A stretch of 64,000 bases of DNA from Desulfuribacillus alkaliarsenatis. Its GTDB lineage: Bacteria > Bacillota > Bacilli > Desulfuribacillales > Desulfuribacillaceae. Location: NCBI RefSeq assembly GCF_001730225.1, contig NZ_MIJE01000034.1, positions 1 to 64,000 on the forward strand, read 5' to 3'. Positions within the stretch are counted from its first letter, which is position 1. Each line of letters starts with the position of its first letter. This document shows positions 45,375 through 54,919 of this stretch, in pieces. The position numbers and the translations under genes were made by a program. The notes beneath the pieces were generated by a model, which saw only the letters and a program-made list of their open reading frames with translations, searched no databases and was not told the origin of the DNA.

Positions 45375-46379
45375 ATGAAAAAAGCATTAGTTTTAATGTT
45401 AGTCTTCATTGCAGCGATGTTTGTATTTACAGGCTGTGAAGACGCAATTGATGCTCCAGTAGTTCCAGCGGGTCCAAGTGATTTGGCAATCGCTGAGAAG
45501 ATTACTGAAGAGTGGGCAACAACTGGTAAAGTTTTTGCTACGTATTCAATCGTTGAGCGCCATTATGGTGAAACTACGAATGCAAATAGCTGCTTACATT
45601 GTCATGATGGAGCAACATTTGCTGCAGGAATCTCAGGGGAGCTAGCTGGAAGCCACTTCACAGGAATGGACTGTGCGGCTTGTCACAGTGGTGTAGGTGC
45701 TAACTTTATCGAGACAGGCTTAGTAGATGCAAGCCTACCGTACTTTAACAATACGTATATTACAGAGAGTTTTGAAACTGACTCATCTGCATTATGTATC
45801 GCTTGTCACAACGGAAGACGTAATCCAAGTGCAAAACTTGCTAATTACATTGAAGGTGAAGCAGGATTTATGTACAACCACTATGGACCAGCAGCATTAG
45901 TATCTGGTCAGGGTGGAATGCAATTCCCAGATGTAGATTATGCTACATCTCCAGTGCATACTGATATGAGCTGTGTAGGTTGTCACATGCCTGAAACAGG
46001 TGATGGTTATAAGAGCCATACGTTTAAAGCAACTGTAGAAGGATGTCAAGATTGTCACTCTAGTGCAACAGACTTTAACTTCAGAGGTTTCCAAGACAAA
46101 GTTAAAGACAATCTAAAGGTTGTATACGATGCTGCATTTGAAGCTAGTGGAGCTGCTGAAGTTAGATTTGGTGGCGGTGCAGGTATTACATTTGTAGACG
46201 CAAGTGGAGAAACGATTGCTCCAAATAAAGAAAATATTGCACCAGAAGTATTTGCTGCTATGTATAACTATTATATGATTTATCGTGATGGAAGTTATGG
46301 AGTTCATAACCCAGTTTACACAAAATCATTATTAAATGTACCTTACGAAAAAATCACTGGTCAAACTTTAGAGTGGTAA
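45375..46379 (+). CDS. Pentaheme cytochrome c lipoprotein
   Basis: ATG 45375 follows AAGGAAGGGAG. The 334-residue protein has a signal peptide with lipobox FTGC (Cys about residue 21) and five CxxCH heme sites: CLHCH, CAACH, CIACH, CVGCH and CQDCH. It would sit on the outer face of the membrane, tethered by lipid. The C-terminal YGVHNPVYTKSLL motif recurs in the next gene's product. Such cytochromes carry electrons between the quinone pool and terminal reductases or external acceptors. The partner is unknown. Confidence 0.9.
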   Translation: MKKALVLMLVFIAAMFVFTGCEDAIDAPVVPAGPSDLAIAEKITEEWATTGKVFATYSIVERHYGETTNANSCLHCHDGATFAAGISGELAGSHFTGMDCAACHSGVGANFIETGLVDASLPYFNNTYITESFETDSSALCIACHNGRRNPSAKLANYIEGEAGFMYNHYGPAALVSGQGGMQFPDVDYATSPVHTDMSCVGCHMPETGDGYKSHTFKATVEGCQDCHSSATDFNFRGFQDKVKDNLKVVYDAAFEASGAAEVRFGGGAGITFVDASGETIAPNKENIAPEVFAAMYNYYMIYRDGSYGVHNPVYTKSLLNVPYEKITGQTLEW

Positions 46380-46409
46380 AAATTCTAAAGAAAGGGGAGA
46401 AACTAAAAA

Positions 46410-47423
46410 ATGAAGAAAACATTAGTCGTAATGTTATTATTATTGAGTGCCCTAGCACTAGTTGTGGGAGCTCAAGCTACTGCTTCGGAGCAGCCTAAGC
46501 TAAATGGATTACAAGTAACAACTCAAATTACGCAAGAGTGGATGGATAGCGGTAAGCAATTTACTGCTGGTTGGTCTGGTTACGGTGCACGTGCTTCTTC
46601 TAGCTGCGCTAGTTGCCATGATGGACTAGGTTTTACACTAAATGGAACTGATGTAGTGCTTCCAGATATAAGAAATGAATTATCTGAAGAAAGACCACAT
46701 GTTATTGGAATTACTTGCCAAGCGTGTCACACTGGCTTTGGTAAAGATTTAATGCATGCTGGTGGATATGAGTCAGAGCGTATGGGTTATATTGATAATG
46801 TTGGTAAAGGTGCGACTTGTATGTTCTGCCATGATCTTAGATATGGTACTCCAGATGAAAAATTAGCAGCATTTAACGCTGGTGAGCGTGTTAGAACACC
46901 TCACTACAGTTCTGCTATGGAGCTTATTACAGGACTTGGTGGTATGAAGTATGCTGATGCATCTTATCCATCAGGAACACATGGTAACCTAGAGGATAGC
47001 TGTGTAACTTGCCATATGCCACAAACTAACGAAGGCTATGCATCACATGCTTTCGGTGTTAAGGGTAATGGTATGAGCGATGAGTTCTTACAAGCTTCTT
47101 GCGGTAGCTGTCACTTAGGTATTGATCGTCAATACATTGATAGCTTCCAAAAAGAGATTAAAGAACTAGCATATAAAGTTAAAAATGCAGTTGAAGCTGG
47201 ATTACCAGAAGGCTTTGATATCGATGATATCTTTGCTAACAACCCTGATCCAGAGTTATTCAGTGCTATGACTGAAGAACAACTAATTGCTGCTTATAAC
47301 TACAAATTAGTAGCAGGGCAACGTAGTGATACTGTTAAATATGATGGAACATATGGTGTTCATAACCCTCCATATGCAAAAGCATTATTAAACGAATCAC
47401 TAAAGAGATTAACTGCTGAATAG
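46410..47423 (+). CDS. Pentaheme cytochrome c, secreted paralogue
   Basis: A 337-residue paralogue of the previous gene's product. It has a Sec signal peptide (MKKTLVVMLLLLSALALVVG) ending at an AQA-type site, with no lipobox cysteine, and five CxxCH sites: CASCH, CQACH, CMFCH, CVTCH and CGSCH. Shared elements include ITQEWMDSGK near the mature N-terminus and YGVHNPPYAKALL at the C-terminus. It may be a soluble partner of the anchored copy. It lies 30 bases downstream in the same operon, and AAGGGGAG precedes the ATG. Confidence 0.9.
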   Translation: MKKTLVVMLLLLSALALVVGAQATASEQPKLNGLQVTTQITQEWMDSGKQFTAGWSGYGARASSSCASCHDGLGFTLNGTDVVLPDIRNELSEERPHVIGITCQACHTGFGKDLMHAGGYESERMGYIDNVGKGATCMFCHDLRYGTPDEKLAAFNAGERVRTPHYSSAMELITGLGGMKYADASYPSGTHGNLEDSCVTCHMPQTNEGYASHAFGVKGNGMSDEFLQASCGSCHLGIDRQYIDSFQKEIKELAYKVKNAVEAGLPEGFDIDDIFANNPDPELFSAMTEEQLIAAYNYKLVAGQRSDTVKYDGTYGVHNPPYAKALLNESLKRLTAE

Positions 47424-47447
47424 TAGAATAATCTTAAATTAAAACTT

Positions 47448-47490
47448 AAAACCCACTAGACGCAAAAGAATTTGCGCTAGTGGGTTTTTT
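47448..47490 (+). terminator. Intrinsic terminator of the cytochrome operon
   Basis: AAAACCCACTAG (47448-47459) and CTAGTGGGTTTT (47477-47488) enclose a second stem CGCAAA/TTTGCG; Ts follow. Confidence 0.92.
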
Positions 47491-47563
47491 AGTGTAAAAA
47501 ACAGTTATACTAGAAAGGAATTATTTACAAGTTTACATTGCATTAGGAAACGGAGAATTGCTG

Positions 47564-48463
47564 ATGGTATCAAAAGTTCTAGAAATAGAAAACCTGAAAA
47601 AGCAAATAAAAAACAAAGAAATTGTCAAGGACGTCAGTTTAGCAGTCAATGAAGCTGAGGTTTTTGGCTTCCTAGGCCCTAACGGAGCTGGAAAAACAAC
47701 CACAATCCGTATGATAGTAGGGTTAATTAAACCTACACAAGGGACTGTTCGGATAGGTGGATATGACGTGCAAAGGCAGTTTACTAAAGCGATGGAGCAT
47801 GTCGGATGTATAATAGAAAGTCCTGATATGTACCGATATATGTCTGGGCTGGCTAATTTAAAGCATTTTGCTAACATGCATAAAGGGGTTACGCAAAAAC
47901 GTATTGATGAAGTAGTAGAACTTGTCGGTCTGAAAGAACGCATACATGATAGGGTTGAAGAATATTCCACAGGTATGTGTCAGCGTCTAGGCTTGGCGCA
48001 GGCAATTATGAGTAAGCCAAAGCTATTGATTCTTGATGAGCCAACTAATGGCTTAGATCCTAGTGGAATTCGCGAGTTTCGCGAGTTAGTTCGAATGTTA
48101 GCTGAACAGGAAGGTATGGGTGTCTTTGTTTCTAGTCATATATTATCTGAAATCCAGCTTATGTGTGATAAGGTAGGCTTTATCAGGAACGGTACATTAC
48201 TTAAAACAGCTTCGATAGCTGAGCTAACAAAAGACCAAAAAACCTACTGGCAAGTATCGGATGCTGAACAAGCTATTAGGATATTTAAGAGCAAATGGAA
48301 TATAGATGTTGCAGTTTTAGAAAAGGGACATCTATCAGCGGCAATTGACAATAACTTACTAGGGGATATAAACACTTCATTGTTTCAAGCGGGGATACAA
48401 GTTTTTTACGTACAAAAGGATTCTAAGACCTTAGAGGACATATTTTTAGAAATGACCAATTGA
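47564..48463 (+). CDS. ABC exporter ATPase (BcrA-like)
   Basis: ATG 47564 is preferred as GGAG (47552-47555) lies eight bases upstream. The 299-residue ATPase has Walker A GPNGAGKTTTI, signature YSTGMCQRLGLAQAI, Walker B LLILDEPTNGLD and a C-terminal accessory domain of about 80 residues. It is typical of ABC-2-type exporters for lipids, lantibiotics or bacitracin. The permease gene follows 24 bases later. The substrate is unknown. Confidence 0.9.
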   Translation: MVSKVLEIENLKKQIKNKEIVKDVSLAVNEAEVFGFLGPNGAGKTTTIRMIVGLIKPTQGTVRIGGYDVQRQFTKAMEHVGCIIESPDMYRYMSGLANLKHFANMHKGVTQKRIDEVVELVGLKERIHDRVEEYSTGMCQRLGLAQAIMSKPKLLILDEPTNGLDPSGIREFRELVRMLAEQEGMGVFVSSHILSEIQLMCDKVGFIRNGTLLKTASIAELTKDQKTYWQVSDAEQAIRIFKSKWNIDVAVLEKGHLSAAIDNNLLGDINTSLFQAGIQVFYVQKDSKTLEDIFLEMTN

Positions 48464-48487
48464 TGATTATCGGAAAGGGTGTTTCTG

Positions 48488-49492
48488 TTGCTGTCTTTAA
48501 TTGAGAATGAAGTAGTGAAGGTATTATATAGAAGGAAGCTCGGGATTGTTTTTCTTATTATTACATTACTAGTATTATTATTTGCTTATGGAGAGCATTA
48601 TCGTTCAGAACGGACGATGGAGCGAATGGCGGAGCGCTTAGGAATTGAACATACAGGCGATTGGCGGCCTATGGTTGAGCAACAGCTAAGGGATCATCAG
48701 AATAGGTTAGATAATCCGTACATCACAGATTCTCGAAGGGCGAGCATACAGCTAGAAGTAGAGCAATATGAATATTATTTGGAGAAAGGAATCAATCCTT
48801 TAGTTATGGGTAGTGCTACTTTTACCCGCTCATTTATGGAGCAGTCAATTCTGTTGTTTCTACCACTGCTTGTTATGGTTTTGGTTACAGATATTGTCTC
48901 TGGTGAATATTCAAGCCGAACAATCAAGCTATTGCTAACGAAACCAATACCACGGTGGAAAATTCTTATGAGTAAACTAGTGACTATGCTAGTTTTAGTT
49001 ACAATATTAGCTATAATGATTGCTGCTGTAGCCGCGACGATTTCAAGTATTCTTTTTGGTTATGGTGGATGGAATGCACCTGTGCCTACAGGATTCACTG
49101 TTATCAACGGGCACTTAGATACGACAAATGTTGTAAATATACCACAATGGCAGTTAATATTTATGGTGTATGGATTAGCTTGGGTAGTAGGTATAACAAT
49201 AGGCGCCCTTACACTAATGGTCTCAGTCTTAGTTAAGAATACAGGAATTGCTATTGGTGTGATGATGTCGGTGCTTATAGCTGGCGGTTTTATGCGTGTA
49301 TTTCTAAATGATTGGCCAATTATTAAATACCTATTTATGCTAAATCTAAACATCACTAATTATTTGTCTGGTTCTATGCAACCAGTTGAAGGAATGACGT
49401 TTTTATTCTCATTTACAGTCCTAGTTGTATGGGCTTTTGCAGCAATAGTAATTAGTTTCTATGTATTTAATAAGCAGGATGTACTGGCATAG
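48488..49492 (+). CDS. ABC-2-type exporter permease
   Basis: TTG 48488 is chosen: AAAGGG (48474-48479) precedes it by eight bases, while GTG 48479 overlaps that site. The 334-residue protein has one N-terminal segment (about 15-35), an extracellular loop of about 70 residues, and five further hydrophobic segments, with VSGEYSSRTIKLLLTKPIPR after the second. It pairs with the ATPase just upstream. SGNH-hydrolase and TVP38 genes follow. Confidence 0.88.
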   Translation: MLSLIENEVVKVLYRRKLGIVFLIITLLVLLFAYGEHYRSERTMERMAERLGIEHTGDWRPMVEQQLRDHQNRLDNPYITDSRRASIQLEVEQYEYYLEKGINPLVMGSATFTRSFMEQSILLFLPLLVMVLVTDIVSGEYSSRTIKLLLTKPIPRWKILMSKLVTMLVLVTILAIMIAAVAATISSILFGYGGWNAPVPTGFTVINGHLDTTNVVNIPQWQLIFMVYGLAWVVGITIGALTLMVSVLVKNTGIAIGVMMSVLIAGGFMRVFLNDWPIIKYLFMLNLNITNYLSGSMQPVEGMTFLFSFTVLVVWAFAAIVISFYVFNKQDVLA

Positions 49493-49506
49493 AGGAGGCA
49501 GGTGGT

Positions 49507-50337
49507 ATGGTGCGCAAATTATGGTTTGTGATTATCGGAACGTCTCTGGTAGGTGTGGTTGTGTTTGCAATCGGCATAATACAGGCCTTTCAGGTCACAG
49601 TTTTGAACCAAACGGATATAAGTAATGACAACGGGCAAAATCTGCAAGCAATAGAAAATAATAAACAAGTAGATTTTAGAAACCGTGAAGATGTCATTAA
49701 TATTGCAGTTATGGGAGATTCAATTGCCCGAGGGACGGGAGACCAATCTGGCTACGGACTAACCAAAGAGCTTGTAAATGTATTGCAAGAGCAAGGCATT
49801 GAAACAGAAGTGAAAAATATAGCAGTTGATGGTTACGTGTCCGAGGAGCTACTAGAGTTAATTCAATTAGAAGCTAATCAGGAATTGTTAAAGAACACGG
49901 ACATAGCGATTATTTCTATTGGAGGCAATGATCTTCGTGGCCTGCTAAGGCGGGATGGGACATTTTTAGAACCCTCAGGATTTCAGGGGCGGTTGTCAGA
50001 GTACATATATAATCTAGAGCTGACTTTACAAGCTATTAGAGACAAAAACGAAGATTGCCATATTGTATTAGTCGGATTATATAATCCATTCAATGATTTT
50101 TTAATGGAGATGATGATGCTTGATACAGAATATATGGACTATTTCTTAGAATGGAACTACCAGGCACAGCGGCTTATTGAGCAGGACAAGCTAGCTATAT
50201 ACCTGCCAACATATGATTTGTTTAAATGGAACACAGAGCAGTATATATCCTATGATAATATTCATCCAAATGCTGAGGGTTATCAAGCGATTTCGAAAAG
50301 GTTAGCAAATTATTTTCGTTCGGCTATCGGGCTGTGA
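49507..50337 (+). CDS. Membrane-anchored SGNH/GDSL hydrolase
   Basis: A 276-residue protein with an N-terminal hydrophobic anchor (about 7-27) and an SGNH domain. The blocks are visible: MGDSIARGTG (Ser, block I), ISIGGNDLRG (Asn, block III) and DNIHPNAEGY (Asp/His, block V). These enzymes hydrolyse esters of lipids or cell-wall glycans outside the cell. It follows the exporter permease by 14 bases, so it is probably in that operon; GAGGAGG precedes the ATG. The substrate is unknown. Confidence 0.9.
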   Translation: MVRKLWFVIIGTSLVGVVVFAIGIIQAFQVTVLNQTDISNDNGQNLQAIENNKQVDFRNREDVINIAVMGDSIARGTGDQSGYGLTKELVNVLQEQGIETEVKNIAVDGYVSEELLELIQLEANQELLKNTDIAIISIGGNDLRGLLRRDGTFLEPSGFQGRLSEYIYNLELTLQAIRDKNEDCHIVLVGLYNPFNDFLMEMMMLDTEYMDYFLEWNYQAQRLIEQDKLAIYLPTYDLFKWNTEQYISYDNIHPNAEGYQAISKRLANYFRSAIGL

Positions 50338-50437
50338 TACTTTGTCATATCCTTACTTTCAACTCCATACATTTACTATATACGAATTGTGAATTATAAT
50401 AATACAAATGTTATCATTAAGAATTGGAGAAGTAGAT

Positions 50438-51109
50438 ATGGCGGCAACGGCAAGTAAAAAACCATTATATTTAGTTCTAGCGTTTATCATCGGGATAATG
50501 GTCATTAGTTCACTGCAGGAAACCTATGAGCACTTAACACCTGAAGTATTGCAAGGTTGGGTACTATCCTTCGGTTGGTATGCACCGCTAGTTTTTTTGC
50601 TGCTGGCCTTAATACGTCCGTTAGTATTTTTCCCTATTACAATATATTATCTTGCAAGCGGCTTGGCGTTTGGGCCATTATGGGGAGGAGTAATTGCTTT
50701 AACAGGGGCATCAATTAGTGCTCTTGTTGCTTATAGCATTGTTTACAAAACAGGAACTAGCTTTCTTTCTGATAAATGGATAGGACGAATCACTTATATT
50801 AAGGGGAGGATAAATAATCGAGGGTTTCGAAATATACTATTAATCCGCTTAATACCTATGCTGAGCTTCGATTTAGTAAGCTATGCTGGTGGCCTTGCGG
50901 GAATAAGGATGAAAACATTTTTATTAGCGACAATTCTAGGAGTCACACCGAGGATATTTGCATACTCCTATTTAGGTGCTAATGTCTTAGATGTGGGAAG
51001 TCAACAGTTTTGGATAGCGATTGCTGTGTTTTTAATAATTATTCTAGCTTCCGTGCTGTTAGCGAAGGCTTATCAAAATAGAGCTAAGAGTGACTACAAT
51101 TTTAAATAG
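50438..51109 (+). CDS. TVP38/TMEM64-family membrane protein
   Basis: ATG 50438 follows GGAGAAG by seven bases. The 223-residue protein has about five hydrophobic segments and the VTT-domain signature RPLVFFPITIYYLASGLAFG plus GASISALVAYS. Relatives of this DedA-superfamily domain are phospholipid scramblases or transporters in bacteria and eukaryotes. A bacterial substrate is not established. A separate gene: the preceding SGNH gene ends 100 bases earlier. Confidence 0.88.
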   Translation: MAATASKKPLYLVLAFIIGIMVISSLQETYEHLTPEVLQGWVLSFGWYAPLVFLLLALIRPLVFFPITIYYLASGLAFGPLWGGVIALTGASISALVAYSIVYKTGTSFLSDKWIGRITYIKGRINNRGFRNILLIRLIPMLSFDLVSYAGGLAGIRMKTFLLATILGVTPRIFAYSYLGANVLDVGSQQFWIAIAVFLIIILASVLLAKAYQNRAKSDYNFK

Positions 51110-51140
51110 GCTACCACTAAATGTAGCTTTATTTAAGTTT

Positions 51141-51170
51141 AAGACCCCTGAATAGTCTCCCAGGGGTCTT
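51141..51170. terminator. Hairpin between the TVP38 gene and the small minus-strand ORF
   Basis: AAGACCCCTG (51141-51150) and CAGGGGTCTT (51161-51170) pair perfectly around a 10-base loop. It could serve both strands, as the minus-strand gene ends 25 bases away. Confidence 0.75.
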
Positions 51171-51195
51171 CGTATGCGGCTTATTTAAGCCAAAA

Positions 51196-51291
51196 TTAAA
51201 ACTGTGAGTATGCTAAGAGAAAGTACCCTATAGCAATTAGGATAAAGCCATAAAAACGTAATGTGTGTTTATCAGGATAACAACCACTCAT
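51196..51291 (-). CDS. 31-residue membrane peptide
   Basis: A short minus-strand frame, ATG at 51291 and TAA at 51198-51196, encodes MSGCYPDKHTLRFYGFILIA followed by IGYFLLAYSQF. An excellent AAGGAGG site (51303-51297 region) lies six bases upstream. The product has a polar start with one Cys and a single predicted membrane helix. It fills the otherwise empty 390-base gap between the TVP38 and response regulator genes and ends near a terminator. I recognise no family. Length and hydrophobicity fit small regulatory membrane proteins. Confidence 0.6.
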   Translation of the reverse strand: MSGCYPDKHTLRFYGFILIAIGYFLLAYSQF

Positions 51292-51498
51292 ATTAATCGC
51301 CTCCTTTTACTAACAATAAATGCATAAAGAAAACAAAACGGACTAGGCGTATGCTATGATTTAATAAGATTGTGCTAAAACCTAAATGACAAAAACTGTT
51401 TCAAAGCAGGATTTATACATCGATTAGTGGAATACAATAGATATGAAAAGCTAAAGGCTATAATTATTGTTGAGAGTTTGATTATGGTGGTGTAAAAG

Positions 51499-52257
51499 GT
51501 GCACAAGATACTAATTATTGAAGATTCAAGCATGCTTAGAACGCATATTAAAAGCGCATTACAAAATAATGGGTACGAAGATGTAGTAGCAATAGAGACA
51601 GCAGATTTAATGATTGACTCGCCATATCTCTATTTGCAAAACGTAAAACTAATTATTATGGATATAGGCCTTCCAGGAACAAACGGAATTGATGCGACAC
51701 ATTGGTTAAGAAATCATAGTGAATATAATACGATTCCAGTGATATTTCTAACTAGTAGGAGTGATATACCTACAGTGAAAAACGCACTCAATGCAGGTGG
51801 AGTTGACTATATTGTCAAACCCTTTGAGGAAAAGCAGTTAATAAAAAGGGTGGAAAATATCCTTAAAAATCAACTTCTTAAGCAGGAAAATCGAGTTCCG
51901 TATATAGATGATAAGGAAATTGAAAAACTACTAAGTATAGAATATAGTCGAGCAATTCGTGGGAAACAGTCAGTTGCTTTTATGAGGGTTAAGGTTGAGG
52001 GCAATCTAATTCAGAGAGCTGTTGTAAAAATGGCTGAAGTATTAAGGGAAATCGATCAAATATTAATTCGAAAAAACAAAGCTATATTACTAATACTACC
52101 GTTAACTGATGAAGCAGGAACTAAGATTGTTTTAGATAAAATAACAAAGAGCCTGGGCATGGATGATATAGTAATAAAGGAATCGAATGTGGTTAATGTA
52201 ACTGCAGATAGAGATGCAACGTCATTGGCAAAACTTGTTGCGGGAGTACTATCTTAA
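51499..52257 (+). CDS. Receiver-domain protein with degenerate GGDEF-like C-terminus
   Basis: A 252-residue protein with a GTG start behind GGTGG. The N-terminal receiver domain has IIEDSSMLRTH, the phosphorylated Asp in IIMDIGLPGTNG, IFLTSR and VKPFEEKQL. The C-terminal 115 residues lack a DNA-binding motif and resemble a GGDEF fold in strand and helix order (VAFMRVKV, ILLILPL), but without the GGDEF signature. No histidine kinase is adjacent, so it is an orphan. The output function is unknown. Confidence 0.8.
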   Translation: MHKILIIEDSSMLRTHIKSALQNNGYEDVVAIETADLMIDSPYLYLQNVKLIIMDIGLPGTNGIDATHWLRNHSEYNTIPVIFLTSRSDIPTVKNALNAGGVDYIVKPFEEKQLIKRVENILKNQLLKQENRVPYIDDKEIEKLLSIEYSRAIRGKQSVAFMRVKVEGNLIQRAVVKMAEVLREIDQILIRKNKAILLILPLTDEAGTKIVLDKITKSLGMDDIVIKESNVVNVTADRDATSLAKLVAGVLS

Positions 52258-52403
52258 CGAAAAACCTATTGATTCTCTAAAGAAGACAATTATTAATAAA
52301 GCTGGTAAAGTGGGGCACTATATATTGTATAGCGCTCTGCTTTTTTATTTTGATTTCAAATCATTTCAATTGCAAGTTATATCAATTCAAAAGGTGTGAT
52401 TAA

Positions 52404-54347
52404 ATGACGAACAATAATATGCAGCCTAATAGATTAAAAAATGAGAAAAGCCCTTATTTGCTACAACATGTACTTAATCCTGTAAATTGGTATCCCTGGT
52501 GTGATGAAGCATTCGAGAAGGCTCAAGCAGAGAATAAGCCGATCTTTTTAAGTATAGGCTATTCGACTTGCCATTGGTGTCATGTCATGGAGCGGGAGAG
52601 CTTTGAAGATGAACAGATAGCTAAATACTTAAACGAGCATTATATCTCAATAAAAGTAGACCGCGAAGAACGACCAGATGTAGATCATATATATATGACT
52701 GCTTGTCAAGCAATGACAGGACATGGAGGCTGGCCTCTGTCGGTTTTTATGACACCTGACAAAAAGCCATTCTATATTGGCACCTATTTTCCGCCTGAAT
52801 CCAAATGGGGTAAACCTGGTTTTATAGAAGTCATTCAACAGCTACATGAGAAGTGGGAGAATGAGCACGACAAAGTGTTGGCAGCAAGTGAACAGATGGT
52901 GAAATCGGTAGAGCCGCGCTATAGTAAGTTTGAGCCAGGTGAGGTCGAGTATAGAACATTGACGCGTGCGTATAAACAGTTTGCCGCTGATTATGATACT
53001 AAGTTTGGCGGATTTGGTGGGGCGCCTAAATTTCCGACACCCCATAATCTAATGTTCCTACTTCGCTACTGGAAACAAACTGGCGATGAGCAGGCATTAA
53101 ACATGGTAGAAAAGACGTTAGACTCAATGTATCGAGGTGGCATTTATGATCATATAGGCTTTGGATTTGCAAGATATTCTACCGATCAGCAGTGGTTAAT
53201 CCCTCATTTTGAAAAAATGCTATACGACAATGCTCTGCTAGCATATACGTACTTAGAGGCATATCAAGCTACAGGGAAGGACGACTATGCCCGTGCTGCT
53301 GACGAGATTTTCACCTATGTTTTGCGTGATATGACTGACGAACAGGGTGGGTTTTGCTCTGCCGAAGACGCAGACTCTGAAGGAGAAGAAGGTAAATTTT
53401 ATGTGTGGACACCTCAGGAGGTCAACGATATTTTGGATTTTGAAGATGCTGCACTCTATTGCAAGGTGTACGATATTAGCGAATGTGCGAATTTTGAAAA
53501 CAAAAGCATCCCTAATTTAATCAATACTTCCTATGTACGGATTGCCCATGAGTACGGAATTTCTCAGGAGGAGTTACGTACAAGGCTTGAGCAAATTAGA
53601 CTAAAGTTATTTGATGCAAGAGACAAACGAATTAAGCCCCTTAAAGACGATAAAATTCTAACAGCGTGGAATGGATTAATGATTGCCGCTTTTGCTAAAG
53701 GTGCCCAGGTTTTAAAGAAACCAATCTATAAAGACGTAGCTCGTAGGTCGATTGATTTCATAATGACGTATTTGCGACGTTCAGATGGACGTTTGCTAGC
53801 TAGATTTCGTGATGGCGAGTCAAAGTATTTAGCGTACTTAGATGATTATGCTTTTCTAATTTGGGGTCTTATTGAGCAATATGAAGCCAGCTTTGAGATG
53901 CGTTATTTAGAGCAGGCAATTGAATTGCATCAGCAGATGAAGGAGTTATTCTGGGATGAGCAGAAGCACGGATACTTCTTCTATGGCAATGATGGCGAGG
54001 AATTAATTAGCCGTCCTAAGGAAATATATGATGGTGCAATTCCGTCTGGCAATTCAGTAGCAGTGTATAATGCCCTTCGATTAGCAAGGATTACTGGAAA
54101 GCAAGAGTACGAGCAGGAGGCCGAACAAATAATGAGGGCCTTTGCTGGTACGATTAACGAGTATCCTCGGGCCTATAGCTTCTTCTTAATTGCTATTCAG
54201 TTTGCCCTTGGTAATACGGGCCGTAGACCACCAATTACAGAAGATAGTAAGGACATACAAGAACTAGTGCCCACAGACGAAGCGCAAGCACAAATTCAAA
54301 CTCAAGCACAAACACAATACCAAACACAATCACAACCCCAAGCATAA
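52404..54347 (+). CDS. YyaL/DUF255 thioredoxin-domain protein
   Basis: A 647-residue protein of the YyaL/spermatogenesis-associated 20 family. An N-terminal thioredoxin-like domain (about 1-165) has the CxxC in [10 protein letters not shown] and [11 protein letters not shown], followed by an alpha/alpha-barrel glycosidase-like domain (about 190-620). The family's function is not settled. The last 25 residues are a low-complexity glutamine/threonine run ([18 protein letters not shown]) that looks like a recent repeat expansion, and the stop codon is inside the terminator hairpin. Confidence 0.9.
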   Translation: MTNNNMQPNRLKNEKSPYLLQHVLNPVNWYPWCDEAFEKAQAENKPIFLSIGYSTCHWCHVMERESFEDEQIAKYLNEHYISIKVDREERPDVDHIYMTACQAMTGHGGWPLSVFMTPDKKPFYIGTYFPPESKWGKPGFIEVIQQLHEKWENEHDKVLAASEQMVKSVEPRYSKFEPGEVEYRTLTRAYKQFAADYDTKFGGFGGAPKFPTPHNLMFLLRYWKQTGDEQALNMVEKTLDSMYRGGIYDHIGFGFARYSTDQQWLIPHFEKMLYDNALLAYTYLEAYQATGKDDYARAADEIFTYVLRDMTDEQGGFCSAEDADSEGEEGKFYVWTPQEVNDILDFEDAALYCKVYDISECANFENKSIPNLINTSYVRIAHEYGISQEELRTRLEQIRLKLFDARDKRIKPLKDDKILTAWNGLMIAAFAKGAQVLKKPIYKDVARRSIDFIMTYLRRSDGRLLARFRDGESKYLAYLDDYAFLIWGLIEQYEASFEMRYLEQAIELHQQMKELFWDEQKHGYFFYGNDGEELISRPKEIYDGAIPSGNSVAVYNALRLARITGKQEYEQEAEQIMRAFAGTINEYPRAYSFFLIAIQFALGNTGRRPPITEDSKDIQELVPTDEAQAQIQTQAQTQYQTQSQPQA

Positions 54348-54362
54348 TGCCTGGGGTTTTTT
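54334..54362 (+). terminator. Intrinsic terminator overlapping the YyaL stop codon
   Basis: AACCCCAAGCA (54334-54344) pairs with TGCCTGGGGTT (54348-54358) with one mismatch, followed by six Ts. The stop TAA is the loop. Confidence 0.8.
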
Positions 54363-54453
54363 CAATAGGATTGTAACAATTATATAATAAAAACACCTAC
54401 TATCATGTTATAATACATTTATATTTATAATAATCGCAGGGGAGATGATGGTA

Positions 54454-54858
54454 GTGTTCATCTGGACGGAGCAGCTGGCGACAGGGAATAAGCAAATTGA
54501 TGACCAACATAAGGAAATATTTCGAAAGGCGGATGAAGTGTTTAAGCTAACGGCAACGGAAAATATAGACCAAGATAGTAAAGAAAAGCTGCTAAAGGAC
54601 TTTAAATTTCTAATATCTTATATGTTTGAACACTTTAATGCAGAAGAAAATCTGATGAAGCAATGTAATTACGAAGATTTTGAAAGCCATAAAGCAGAGC
54701 ATACTCAGTTTATTAAAAAAGTCGGCAAATTAAATAAAAAACTAAAAGAAACGGGCTATGACATAGAGTTTGCAGAGGACTTAAAATATATTATTGTAGA
54801 ATTATTAGTAGAGCATATTAATGAAACAGATAAGAGATTTGTTGATAGCGTAAAGTAG
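54454..54858 (+). CDS. Bacteriohemerythrin
   Basis: GTG 54454 is preferred because AGGGGAG (54438-54444) is nine bases away; ATGs at 54445 and 54448 are too close. The 134-residue protein has the diiron ligands of hemerythrins: DDQHKEIF, HFNAEEN, FESHKAEHTQF and LVEHINETD. It would bind oxygen and could protect oxygen-sensitive metalloenzymes or deliver oxygen as a signal. It is a separate gene with a terminator. Confidence 0.92.
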   Translation: MFIWTEQLATGNKQIDDQHKEIFRKADEVFKLTATENIDQDSKEKLLKDFKFLISYMFEHFNAEENLMKQCNYEDFESHKAEHTQFIKKVGKLNKKLKETGYDIEFAEDLKYIIVELLVEHINETDKRFVDSVK

Positions 54859-54866
54859 GTAATTAT

Positions 54867-54919
54867 AAAAAGAGTGCCGCTAACTACTTGAATTAAGTAG
54901 TTCTGCGACACTCTTTTTT
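54867..54919. terminator. Bidirectional hairpin between hemerythrin and esterase-like genes
   Basis: AAAAAGAGTG (54867-54876) pairs with CACTCTTTTT (54909-54918); an inner ACTACTT/AAGTAGT stem sits between. It overlaps the last codons of the minus-strand gene. Confidence 0.85.
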
